Part shown: in pieces, positions 7,855 through 15,390 of the stretch
Numbering within the stretch: the stretch's first letter is position 1
Layout of the letters: every line of letters starts with the position of its first letter
Source of the DNA: Neorhizobium sp. SHOUNA12A
GTDB taxonomy: Bacteria; Pseudomonadota; Alphaproteobacteria; Rhizobiales; Rhizobiaceae
DNA: 59,404 nucleotides
Reading direction: 5' to 3'
Assembly: GCF_023006505.1 (NCBI RefSeq)
Contig: NZ_JALBGV010000034.1
Coordinates: 1 to 59,404 of the forward strand
Notes under the pieces: model-generated
Database searches by the model: none
Told to the model about the DNA's origin: nothing
Seen by the model: the letters and a program-made list of their open reading frames with translations, nothing else
Made by a program: the position numbers and the translations under genes

Positions 7855-9008
7855 TGGCGAACACCCGCAAACAGCTCGCTCTATCCGGTATCGAGCGGCG
7901 CTCCGTCGAACTTGACACGATCGCCTCGGTGCTGCCGATCGACCGGCGGGATGAGCTTGCCGAGCTGCTGACCGACAAAAATGTCGAAACGCTGCGCCAC
8001 CTTGTCAACGAGGGGATGGGTGCCAACACGCTGCGGGCGCTGACCTCGGATCTCGCCTATCTGGAGGCCTGGGGGTTGGCGGCCACAGGAAGGTCACTGC
8101 CCTGGCCGGCCCCCGAGGCGCTGCTGTTGAAATTCGTCGCCCATCATTTGTGGGATCCTGAAAAGCGTGCAGCCGATCCCGATCACAGCATGCCGGCCGC
8201 CGTCGACGAAAAGCTTCGGCGCCAAAAATTTCTGAAATCCGTCGGTCCGCACGCGCCGGCGACGGTGCGCCGCCGGCTGGCGAACTGGTCGACGCTGACC
8301 AAATGGCGCGGTCTTGACGGCGCCTTCGCCTCTCCTGCCCTCAAATCAGCCATTCGGCTGGCGATCCGAGCCGCGCCAAGACAACGTCTTCGCAAGAGCG
8401 CCAAGGCGGTCACCGGCGACGTGCTGGCAAAACTGCTGGCGACCTGCGCGGCCGACAGTCTGCGCGATCTGCGCGACCGGGCGATCCTGATGGTCGCGTT
8501 TGCGTCCGGCGGCCGCCGGCGCAGCGAGATCGCCGGGCTGCGATGCGAACAGCTGACCGTCGAGGCCCCGATCGAGGTTACGGACGGCCCTCCCCTCCCC
8601 TCTCTCGCCATTCATCTCGGCCGCACCAAGACCAGCTCTGGCGAGCAGGATGAGGTCGTCTACCTGACCGGCCGGCCGGTGGACGCCCTGAATGCCTGGA
8701 TGACGGCCGCCAGGATCGAGAGCGGGAGCGTGTTTCGGGGGATCGGGCGCTGGGGGACGGTTTCGCGTCGGGCGCTCGATCCGCAGTCGGTCAATGCTAT
8801 CATCAAGCAGCGGGCGGAGATGGCGGGTTTAGATAGGGGGGAGTTTTCCGCGCATGGGCTGCGGTCGGGATACCTGACCGAAGCCGCAAACCGCGGGATT
8901 CCTCTCCCCGAGGCGATGGAACAATCCCGACATCGATCGGTACAGCAGGCGTCGAGTTACTACAACAACGCGACGCGGCGCAGCGGTCGAGCAGCAAGAT
9001 TGCTTTGA
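7854..9008 (+). CDS. Tyrosine-type site-specific recombinase/integrase (copy 2)
   Basis: 384 aa. The N-terminal core-binding domain (about residues 40-150) is followed by the catalytic domain with Arg in FASGGRRRSEIAGLRC, the Lys hairpin HLGRTKTSSGEQDEVVYL, His-Arg in FSAHGLRSGYLTEAAN, the second His in SRHRSVQQASSYYNN and a nucleophile Tyr in the same stretch. It is coupled to the DUF7673-like gene. Its last ~566 bp are repeated almost identically at 13663-14230, and a decayed third copy of the end lies at 15131-15340. A palindromic site follows it at 9045. Confidence 0.85.
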   Translation: MANTRKQLALSGIERRSVELDTIASVLPIDRRDELAELLTDKNVETLRHLVNEGMGANTLRALTSDLAYLEAWGLAATGRSLPWPAPEALLLKFVAHHLWDPEKRAADPDHSMPAAVDEKLRRQKFLKSVGPHAPATVRRRLANWSTLTKWRGLDGAFASPALKSAIRLAIRAAPRQRLRKSAKAVTGDVLAKLLATCAADSLRDLRDRAILMVAFASGGRRRSEIAGLRCEQLTVEAPIEVTDGPPLPSLAIHLGRTKTSSGEQDEVVYLTGRPVDALNAWMTAARIESGSVFRGIGRWGTVSRRALDPQSVNAIIKQRAEMAGLDRGEFSAHGLRSGYLTEAANRGIPLPEAMEQSRHRSVQQASSYYNNATRRSGRAARLL

Positions 9009-9044
9009 TCGATATAGTTGGCAAGGCCATGAATCAACTTAACC

Positions 9045-9069
9045 ATCTGATAATACAACATTATCGGGC
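9045..9069. repeat. Second 10-5-10 palindromic site, after integrase 2
   Basis: ATCTGATAAT - acaac - ATTATCGGGC is an imperfect inverted repeat (the inner seven bases of each arm match) that closely resembles the perfect site at 4082-4106, also bordered by an integrase gene. The flanking AAACG on one side is also shared when the site is read in reverse. It could be a recombination core site or a regulator site. Confidence 0.45.
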
Positions 9070-9236
9070 GTTTGCTCTTTATAGAGAGAACAAGCGATTT
9101 GCCCGTCCGGACATTCGCAATGACGCATGGTCGAGGTTCAGCTGCGCGAGAATTCGCGTCCGCGTTGTCGTGCATTTCCTGGCGAGACATGCTAGTTAGG
9201 TAGAATATAGAAAAATAGGAATAGAGGAACCGGCAA

Positions 9237-9491
9237 ATGGCTCTTAGCATCAAAGACCCCGAGACCGAACGGCTCGCCCGCGCCCTTGCAGAGCGCACTG
9301 GCGAGACGATCACGATCGCCACCCGCCGTGCCCTTGAAGAACGTCTGCGCCGCACAGGCTCCGAGGCTCGCAAGGCCGCGCTGCTGGAGGATATGGCCGC
9401 CAGCCGCCAGCGCTGGAGTACCTTGCCGCTCCTGGATAACCGCTCCGCTGATGAGATCATCGGCTATGACGAGAATGGCTTGCCAAACTGA
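9237..9491 (+). CDS. vapB: VapB-type antitoxin (module 2)
   Basis: 84 aa with a clear ribosome site (AGAGGAACC). It starts [20 protein letters not shown] followed by [17 protein letters not shown], the usual DNA-binding N-terminus of VapB antitoxins (PSK family). It ends [15 protein letters not shown], the toxin-neutralising tail, the same ending type as module 1. Its stop shares one base with the toxin start. Confidence 0.85.
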   Translation: MALSIKDPETERLARALAERTGETITIATRRALEERLRRTGSEARKAALLEDMAASRQRWSTLPLLDNRSADEIIGYDENGLPN

Positions 9492-9877
9492 TGGTCATCG
9501 ATACCTCGGCTATCGTGGCGATCGCCCTTAATGAGCCGGACGCAGCGTCCCTTGAGCAACGAATTGCCGACGATCCTGTCCGCATGATCTCGGCCGCCAC
9601 CATGCTGGAAGCCGCGATGGTCATCGAGGCCCGCCTTGGCGAGCCCGGCGGCAGCGAACTGGACCTATGGCTACACAAGGTTGGCGTTGAGATCGTCGCC
9701 GTTGAAGCGGAGCATGCCGACCAGGCGCGCCGCGCCTGGCGTCGCTACGGCAAGGGTCGCCATCCGGCAGCGCTGAACTATGGCGACTGCTTTTCCTACG
9801 CGCTCGCGGCGCTCATCGGCGAACCGCTACTCTACAAAGGCGACGATTTCTCGCAAACTGACATACGAGCAGCATGA
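9491..9877 (+). CDS. vapC: VapC toxin, PIN-domain ribonuclease (module 2)
   Basis: 128 aa. N-terminal VIDTSAIVAIALNEPDAASL carries the first acidic residues, AATMLEAAMVIEARLG the second, and LNYGDCFSYALAALIGEPLL plus KGDDFSQTDI the rest of the PIN active site. Length and motifs match functional VapC RNases. It is followed directly by an integrase fragment (9925) and a serine recombinase module, so this addiction module rides inside a mosaic of recombinase sequence. Confidence 0.85.
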   Translation: MVIDTSAIVAIALNEPDAASLEQRIADDPVRMISAATMLEAAMVIEARLGEPGGSELDLWLHKVGVEIVAVEAEHADQARRAWRRYGKGRHPAALNYGDCFSYALAALIGEPLLYKGDDFSQTDIRAA

Positions 9878-9924
9878 GGCGATCGATGCAGCGTCCCTTG
9901 CCGACATCCGAAGACCTGCCTCGA

Positions 9925-10095
9925 TCAGACTGAGGATTCTTCGGGCTGGATCGAAATCCTCGACAAAGGCATGCTGCTGACGCTGCGCGGCGAGACCGGA
10001 TGGCGCGGTAGGTCGAGGTCGGTCGCGGTTCCTCCGAGGCCACCTGCCCGGTCGTCGCAGCCAAGACTGGATCAGGCTCGCCCGGATTGAGAACG
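9925..10095 (+). pseudogene. Fragment of an integrase related to copy 1
   Basis: Reading across one frameshift gives QTEDSSGWIEILDKGMLLTL, then TGWR and VEVGRGSSEATCPVVA, closely matching residues ~220-270 of the integrase at 4128. Only this central piece is present. It joins directly to a stretch homologous to the region upstream of the antitoxin at 15063. Confidence 0.7.
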
Positions 10096-10155
10096 GTCTC
10101 CTTTGCAGGAAATATCAGCTCATCGCGTGCTGCCATCAAGATGGCAGATGCCCGC
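10092..10155. repeat. ~64-bp repeat shared with 15058-15132 (antitoxin promoter region)
   Basis: The stretch beginning GTCTCCTTTGCAGGAAATAT and running through TGCCATCAAGATGGCAGATG is nearly identical to the sequence just upstream of the fitA-like antitoxin at 15063. It contains the small palindrome TGCCATC-AA-GATGGCA. Here no antitoxin gene follows, so it is a stranded promoter fragment; it merges into the upstream region of serine recombinase 1. Confidence 0.6.
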
Positions 10156-10339
10156 ATGCCATCGCGCGCAGAGCTTTGCCGTCTTGCGGAGCAATCAGCG
10201 GTATGCGCCATCAAACTTGCTCAGGTCCGGACCGCCGCTCTGAATTTCCGCCACAGGGGGCCGCTGGCGCGCGTTTGCCGGCCCGGAGGATCCCGTTGCT
10301 TATCCGCAATTGTGATTTGAGTCTGGTGAGCCGCTGTCC

Positions 10340-10423
10340 GGCACATCAAACACGCTTGCAAAGGGTTATTTTCTCACGCATTCCTTATCTGTACAAAGCA
10401 CCTGAAAAGCGCGTGAGAAAACC
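10340..10423 (+). promoter_or_regulatory. Candidate res/promoter region of serine recombinase 1
   Basis: Blocks AACACGCTTGCAAA (10349) and TGTACAAAG (10390) recur with the same 41-bp spacing in front of the second serine recombinase (43749 and 43790). Conservation of non-coding sequence with fixed spacing upstream of two diverged resolvase genes suggests a resolution site that also carries the promoter, as in Tn3-type resolvases. Confidence 0.45.
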
Positions 10424-11341
10424 ATGGCAAAACGGCAAGCCGCCAATCCACCGTCGGCCCCAAAACGTCTTATAGGTTATGCACGTGTCTCGACCGACGA
10501 TCAGGTCCATGATGCACAGATGGACGAGCCGAGTGCCGTTGGCTGTGAGAGGATATTTCAGGAGCACGGTTCAGGGGCGTCACGGGCGCGACCAGTCCTG
10601 ACAAGGCTGCTCGGCGACCTCACCGCCGGCGACGTGCTGGTCGTCGTCGGGCTGGATCGCCTCGCCCGGTCTGCGAGACACCTGCTGGAGATTGTCGAAG
10701 ATCTAGAGCAGCGCGGCGTCCATTTTAGATCGATTCGCGATCTGATCGATACGTCCACGCCACAGGGCATGTTTTCCCTGCAGGTCCTTGGTGCCGTCGC
10801 GCAGCTCGAGCGCGCGTTGATCGCTGAGCGAACCAAAGCTGGTATCAAAGCAGCAAAAGCCCGCGGCAAGCTACCGGGGAACCCTGGACTTCGTGAGCGG
10901 CGGCCGGAAGCCATCAAGGCGGTCTCGAAGGCCCGGCAAAAACTCTATATCGACGAGCTGATCTCCTCTGCCCAGACCTGGCTGCCTACCGTCCGGCAAC
11001 TTCGCCCGAAGCACAGCTGGGATAATGTCGTGCGGGTCCTCAATCGTCGGGGCCATGATTGGACGGTGGAGAGGCTACGTCGCGCCGTGCATCGCATGGT
11101 CCGCGAAAAGCTCGCGGATCCCGAGCTACTGGTCCGCTCTCCACGCCGCGCGCCAGAAGATCACCTCATGAAGCTCGTCGCAGCGATTGCCATTGCCGAT
11201 CCCGGCCTGTCGCTGCGCGAGATTGCCAGCCAGCTTGATCAGATGGGAGAGCGACCGGCGCGCGGCGGTCGCAAATGGCAGCCATCATCTGTTCGTAACC
11301 TGCTGGATGAGGCGCATCGGTTCGGTCTCATCCGTCATTGA
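10424..11341 (+). CDS. Serine recombinase (resolvase/invertase family), copy 1
   Basis: 305 aa. The catalytic domain has the nucleophile Ser in LIGYARVSTDDQ (about residue 23), the Arg-containing loop SGASRARPVLTRLL and the signature LDRLARSARHLLEIVEDLE. A long helix follows with GMFSLQVLGAVAQLERALIA ERTKAGIKAAKARG (residues ~125-160). The C-terminal ~130 residues contain two helix-turn-helix-like regions (VVRVLNRRGHDWTVERLRRA; LSLREIASQLDQMG). It is longer than Tn3 resolvase (~185 aa) through this C-terminal extension. A diverged full copy is at 43827 and a wrecked one at 16776. Confidence 0.85.
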   Translation: MAKRQAANPPSAPKRLIGYARVSTDDQVHDAQMDEPSAVGCERIFQEHGSGASRARPVLTRLLGDLTAGDVLVVVGLDRLARSARHLLEIVEDLEQRGVHFRSIRDLIDTSTPQGMFSLQVLGAVAQLERALIAERTKAGIKAAKARGKLPGNPGLRERRPEAIKAVSKARQKLYIDELISSAQTWLPTVRQLRPKHSWDNVVRVLNRRGHDWTVERLRRAVHRMVREKLADPELLVRSPRRAPEDHLMKLVAAIAIADPGLSLREIASQLDQMGERPARGGRKWQPSSVRNLLDEAHRFGLIRH

Positions 11342-11843
11342 GGCTACGGAGCATCAACCTGCCGATTGCCCTCTCTCTTGCGCGCCCTGTTTTCGGCGGT
11401 AGAGATTTCCAGCCTCGGCTCTCGATAATGTCGCGGGCGAGCTGCTGGTATTCAGTTTCTGGGCGAAGTTTTAATAGTGGCGTCATCTGCGTTGGTAAGA
11501 AGGTATCAGGGTCCTTGGGGATTGTTCCACGCTCGAATTGCCGAAAGCCCTGTGACCATTGGGATGGAGTTGTGCGGTCTTGGAGGCCAGCCCAAAGAGA
11601 AGGTCTGCGATGGCCATGTCACTGCTCGCCATGCCGGTGGAAGGTTGGTCAGCGGCTTCAAGTCTGCAGTGACTGACGGAGGCTGGCCATAGGGCGGTGG
11701 TAGGCCCAGCGAGGTGATGTAGGCCGTGCTTTCGGCCCGAAGCGGACAGCTGGACATGGAGCGAGTTCCCGCGCTCAATGTGCGGGAGGGGATTGTTCGG
11801 CTTTCCATATCGCCTTAACGTCAAGGTCGGCAGGCAATCCTTG
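11342..11843. other. Stretch without a recognisable gene
   Basis: About 500 bp after serine recombinase 1. A minus-strand frame at 11483-11881 is open for 132 codons but has irregular residue composition and resembles nothing I know. Probably remnant DNA of the recombinase-bearing element. Confidence 0.35.
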
Positions 11844-12416
11844 TTATTCACCCTGCGTTGATTTGTACTGCCGAGCGACACTCATGACCCGCGCCCCATA
11901 GAGACGCGCTGTTTCGAGATCGCCCAAGGACATTTCATCCGGGGCTGCGTCAGCGTCCGACTGCGCCATCGGTGCGATATAAGATCCCATGCGGTTCGCG
12001 TCGTCGCGCTTAGACTCTTTGACGTTCGATGGTTTGATGCCCAGGCTCACCCATAGGCCACCATGCTGCCCGGAAAGAAGGACAAAGTATTGCAGCGTGT
12101 TTAGCTTATCGCCATTGAGACTGGCGCTGTTGGTGAAACCGCCAAAGACCTTGTCCTGCCACTTGGCGGAAAACCACGGCTTTGAGGATGCATCGGCGAA
12201 TTTCTTAAATTGCCAGCTCGGTCCGCCCATGTAAGTCGGCGAGCCGAAGATGATGGCGTCGGCGGCATCCAACGCCGCCCATCCGTCGTCGGAAAGGTTG
12301 CCCTCGGCGTCAATCGCAAGGAGCTTTGCGCCAGCACCTTCTGCGACGGCTTCAGCCATCCGGTGCGTATGGCCGTAGCCGGAGTGGTAGACGATGACGG
12401 TGCTTGGGATGGTCAT
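11844..12416 (-). CDS. WrbA-like flavodoxin / NAD(P)H:quinone oxidoreductase
   Basis: 190 aa flavodoxin fold. STVIVYHSGYGHTHRMAEAV at the N-terminus is the FMN phosphate-binding loop, ADAIIFGSPTYMGGPSWQFK the second FMN loop and LLSGQHGGLWVSLG the third. Such proteins reduce quinones by two electrons with NAD(P)H and protect against redox cycling. It is transcribed in the same direction as the DoxX gene upstream (~100 bp gap) and divergent from a TetR regulator, so the three form a typical small stress cassette, probably induced by an electrophile or quinone through TetR. Confidence 0.85.
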   Translation of the reverse strand: MTIPSTVIVYHSGYGHTHRMAEAVAEGAGAKLLAIDAEGNLSDDGWAALDAADAIIFGSPTYMGGPSWQFKKFADASSKPWFSAKWQDKVFGGFTNSASLNGDKLNTLQYFVLLSGQHGGLWVSLGIKPSNVKESKRDDANRMGSYIAPMAQSDADAAPDEMSLGDLETARLYGARVMSVARQYKSTQGE

Positions 12417-12514
12417 GAGTGGCTCCTATGCCGTGGTTATGCGCCTCGCCGATGGAGTTCAGCGCGGTTCGGATTTGGTGGTTGCTGTGATTGAGCTGGC
12501 GGTTTCCCGCGCAG

Positions 12515-12865
12515 CTAAAATGAGAACTGGACGAGAGCTGCGATGATGAGCAGCAGCAGGAACACCGATGGCGGCGGGATGTGGCGGAAGTCGCGGGCCC
12601 TAATGATCGCGATAATGGCGGCGACCATGATGCAGGCTCCGAGCGCCACGCCGAAGGCGAAGGTTGGCCGCAAGACCAGCAAAACTGCCGTCAGGAATTC
12701 CAAAATTGCGGTGATCCAACACCACCACGATGGAAATCCGTAACGAACGAATTCTTCTTGAACAGCCTTGCGCCCGGACGCGTTGATGACAGCACCGAGA
12801 AGGAATGCGGCGGCGGCAAGGAGCGTCGCCGCATTGCCGACTGACCGCGATATGAAGTTGAACAT
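12515..12865 (-). CDS. DoxX family membrane protein
   Basis: 116 aa with four hydrophobic helices (about residues 8-28, 45-65, 70-90, 97-114) and the DoxX-style segment VRYGFPSWWCWITAILEFLT. DoxX-like proteins are small inner-membrane proteins often paired with quinone or redox enzymes; the biochemical role is not settled. Probably cotranscribed with the WrbA-like gene and controlled by the divergent TetR regulator. Confidence 0.8.
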   Translation of the reverse strand: MFNFISRSVGNAATLLAAAAFLLGAVINASGRKAVQEEFVRYGFPSWWCWITAILEFLTAVLLVLRPTFAFGVALGACIMVAAIIAIIRARDFRHIPPPSVFLLLLIIAALVQFSF

Positions 12866-12923
12866 TGAACAATCCTAGCGTGACACCCGCGAGCGATGCG
12901 GCGTCAATAGCACCATGAATAAC

Positions 12924-12938
12924 TATAGCGCTGCTAGA
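12924..12938. promoter_or_regulatory. Candidate TetR operator in the divergent doxX-tetR spacer
   Basis: TATAGC-GCT-GCTAGA is a near-perfect inverted repeat (one mismatch per arm) in the middle of the 138-bp spacer. Position and size fit the binding site of the adjacent TetR protein, controlling both directions. Confidence 0.4.
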
Positions 12939-13003
12939 TTGTCAACCGTTGCCCTAGTTTATTTGTGCCGCTATGATGCTTTGAAACCAAGGAAGGTGAA
13001 GTA

Positions 13004-13576
13004 GTGGGCATAAGTGAACGCAAAGAGCGGGAGAAAGCCGAGCGAGAGCAGCGGATCATCGGCGCGGCAAAAATGCTTGCGGAAAAAGACGGATGGGCTT
13101 CGGTGACAGTTCGTCGACTTGCTCAGGAGATCGAATACAGTCAGCCCGTCCTGTACGCCCATTTCGAAAACCGCGACGCGATTGTCGGGGCGGTCGCTCT
13201 TGAAGGATTTGGGGAGTTAGGGCCGGTGCTGCGGTCATCGGTCCGCCGCGGCGCAAGTGCAGTGCAAGCAATGGAAGACGTTGCTATGGCCTACCTGAAC
13301 TTCGCCTTTGAGCGGCCAGCTTTGTACGAAGCCATGTTCGTCCTTCCGAGCGGTCTGCGGTTTGCAAAGTCAGACACGCCTCAGTCCTTACGCGATACAT
13401 TCGGAGCCATGATGGCGGTCGTTGAGCCATTTTGCGCAAACGCTGAAGTCGCGACCGAGGCCTTCTGGGCTACCCTCCATGGTCTAGCGGAACTTGAGCG
13501 CCATGGTCGGATCAGGGCGGCGTTCCGCAAAGAGCGAGTGGCACATATCGTTGATATGTTTTCGCGTAGGAGTTGA
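13004..13576 (+). CDS. TetR/AcrR family transcriptional repressor
   Basis: 190 aa, GTG start preceded by GGAAGGTGAA. The N-terminal helix-turn-helix (RIIGAAKMLAEKDGWASVTV then RRLAQEIEYSQPVLYAHFEN) is a classic TetR DNA-binding domain. The C-terminal ~120 residues are the ligand-binding part, with a region (AYLNFAFERPALYEAMFVLP) typical of the WHG-type TetR C-terminal domain. It probably represses the divergent doxX-wrbA-like genes until an inducer binds. It sits inside the segment bounded by the integrase-2 direct repeats. Confidence 0.85.
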   Translation: MGISERKEREKAEREQRIIGAAKMLAEKDGWASVTVRRLAQEIEYSQPVLYAHFENRDAIVGAVALEGFGELGPVLRSSVRRGASAVQAMEDVAMAYLNFAFERPALYEAMFVLPSGLRFAKSDTPQSLRDTFGAMMAVVEPFCANAEVATEAFWATLHGLAELERHGRIRAAFRKERVAHIVDMFSRRS

Positions 13577-13662
13577 CGTACGGATACGAGGGACCTTTCA
13601 GCTAACGCATCCCGACTTGAGGTCATTTGCGGCGTTTGCTGCGCTCGAACATTGCTCCTGGT

Positions 13663-14230
13663 GATCTGCGCGGCCGACAGTCTGCGCGATCTGCGGGACC
13701 GGGCGATCCTGATAGTCGCGTTTGCGTCCGGCCGCCGCCGGCGCAGCGAGATCGCCGGGCTGCGATGCGAACAGCTGACCGTCGAGGCCCCGATCGAGGT
13801 TACGGACGGCCCTCCCCTCCCCTCTCTTGCCATTCATCTCGGCCGCACCAAGACCAGTTCGGGTGAAGAGGACGATATCGTCTATCTGACCGGCCGGCCG
13901 GCCGAGGCGCTGGATGCCTGGATGACCGCCGCCAGGATCGAGAGCGGGAGCGTGTTCCGGGCGATCGGGCGCTGGGGGACGGTTTCGTGTCGGGCGCTCG
14001 ATCCACAGTCGGTCAATGCTATCATCAAGCAGCGGGCGGAGATGGCGGGTTTAGATAGTGGGGAGTTTTCCGCGCATGGGCTGCGGTCGGGATATCTCAC
14101 CGAAGCCGCAAACCGCGCGATTCCTCTCCCCGAGGCGATGGAACAATCCCGACATCGATCGGTACAGCAGGCGTCGAGTTACTACAACAACGCGACGCGG
14201 CGCAGTGGCCGGGCGGCTCGCATGCTTTGA
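13663..14230 (+). pseudogene. Truncated second copy of the integrase-2 3' end (568-bp direct repeat)
   Basis: From ATCTGCGCGGCCGACAGTCT to the stop codon this is almost the same as 8443-9008, with all catalytic residues intact but the first ~195 codons missing. An ATG or CTG just upstream in frame could start a 190-aa peptide but would lack the core-binding domain. The two copies are in direct orientation and bracket the vapBC2, serine recombinase and WrbA/DoxX/TetR genes. Confidence 0.85.
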
Positions 14231-14404
14231 ACCGCACGAGTCGCTCAGTGCATGTCGCAAAACGGTGAGAACCGCCTCGAAATAGAGGCCAGAAAGAGTT
14301 CGAAAGCCGCCGAGAAAAGGCTGTCGCCTTCCCGCCACGCTTGTATTCTCCATGGCAACGAGCCTCGGAAATGCAGGCGACGAAGGCTCACGCGCTCGAA
14401 CGGG

Positions 14405-14818
14405 TTAAAAATCCCACGGGTTGAGGAGCACGAGACCTGTCGTTTCAAAATCCCTGAGATTGCGCGTGGCCAAGCGTCCACCGTTCACGCGAGCTATTGC
14501 AGCGATCATTGCATCGGGTGCTGACATTGCGTGCCCCTGACGAGCCGCCTGCCCCATGATCTCACCATAAGCGAGCGCGGCTTCTTCTGTGAGACCAAAC
14601 ATTCGATCGGCAAACCGACGACGCCATTCCGACAGCCCCTGTTCCAAACGCTCGGCCCGCTGGTCCGGCCTGATCTTTTGAATGCCGAAAGCAATCTCGG
14701 CAATTGTCACAGTGGGCAACGCCAATTCCGCGTCGAACCGAACCAGCCAGGCCATGACGGCTTGGTTAGGATCCTTCCGCAAGGTCTCCGAGACAACGTT
14801 GGTATCGAGAAATATCAA
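14405..14818 (-). CDS. FitB/VapC-type PIN-domain toxin (module 3)
   Basis: 137 aa, TTG start overlapping the antitoxin stop. MIFLDTNVVSETLRKDPNQA holds the first acidic residues, LPTVTIAEIAFGIQKI the second, SAPDAMIAAIARVNGGRLAT and RNLRDFETTGL the remaining PIN residues. The pattern with ...FETTGLVLLNPW at the end is typical of FitB-like VapC RNases. Expressed from the minus strand with the antitoxin first. Confidence 0.85.
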   Translation of the reverse strand: MIFLDTNVVSETLRKDPNQAVMAWLVRFDAELALPTVTIAEIAFGIQKIRPDQRAERLEQGLSEWRRRFADRMFGLTEEAALAYGEIMGQAARQGHAMSAPDAMIAAIARVNGGRLATRNLRDFETTGLVLLNPWDF

Positions 14819-15063
14819 AACTCGATGCCTTGGTGAGGACGACGGCTTTCACGGATCATGGTATCCAGGTCAATATCTGTGGCAGCTTGCGCGTTGACCC
14901 GCAGGTAAAAGGCCGCCGCCGGTTCGCGACCCGCCTCGCGTGTCTCGTAGGCTTCAAGCGCGCGTTCGACCACTTCGGCAATCGAACGATTCTCACGGCG
15001 CGCGAGTCGGTGCGCCAGATCCCTTGCCTTGGAGCTTCGGACAGAGAGTTGTGGTGCGGCCAT
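14815..15063 (-). CDS. FitA/VapB-type antitoxin (module 3)
   Basis: 82 aa from the ATG at 15063, which has AAGGAGA at the right distance; longer in-frame extensions upstream run into integrase remnant and are not real. SVRSSKARDLAHRLARRENR and EVVERALEAYE match the antitoxin at 6899, showing that the two modules share an antitoxin lineage although their toxins differ in type. The promoter region is duplicated at 10092-10155. Confidence 0.8.
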   Translation of the reverse strand: MAAPQLSVRSSKARDLAHRLARRENRSIAEVVERALEAYETREAGREPAAAFYLRVNAQAATDIDLDTMIRESRRPHQGIEF

Positions 15064-15132
15064 TGCAGTCTCCTTTGCAAGAAATATAAACTCATCGCGT
15101 GCTGCCATCAAGATGGCAGATGCCGGCATGCC
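15058..15132. repeat. Promoter/operator region of TA module 3, duplicated at 10092
   Basis: Contains the inverted repeat TGCCATC-AA-GATGGCA followed by another TGCCATC half-site; the same block occurs at 10092-10155. The inverted repeat is a good candidate for the binding site of the antitoxin complex. Confidence 0.5.
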
Positions 15133-15340
15133 ATCCTCAAGCAGCGGGCGGATGGCAGGGCTGGATAGTTCCGAATTCTCCGCTATGGGCTGCCGTTCAG
15201 GGTACCTCACGGAAGCTGCCGATCGCGGCATTCCGCTCCCTGAGGCGATGGTGCAGTTAAGGCATCGCTCGGTGCAGCACGGCATCCAGTTACTACAACG
15301 ACGCCACACGGCGCAGCGGTAGAGCAGGGCGTCTCATCCC
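15131..15340 (+). pseudogene. Decayed third copy of the integrase-2 C-terminus
   Basis: Frames read ILKQRADGRAG, LDSSEFSAMGCRSGYLTEAA and RGIPLPEAMVQLRHRSVQHG, matching the last ~70 residues of integrase 2, with at least two frameshifts and loss of the SSYYNN stretch containing the nucleophile. The fragment begins inside the antitoxin promoter repeat, so it marks another recombination junction. Confidence 0.75.
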
Positions 15341-15390
15341 GGAGCCAAACCTTGCTTGCATTTCTGGAATTTCCATCCATAAATGCAAGG

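Noticed and set aside
11483..11881. 132-codon minus-strand frame
   Set aside because: No recognisable family and it runs into the flavodoxin gene; evidence too weak for a gene call.
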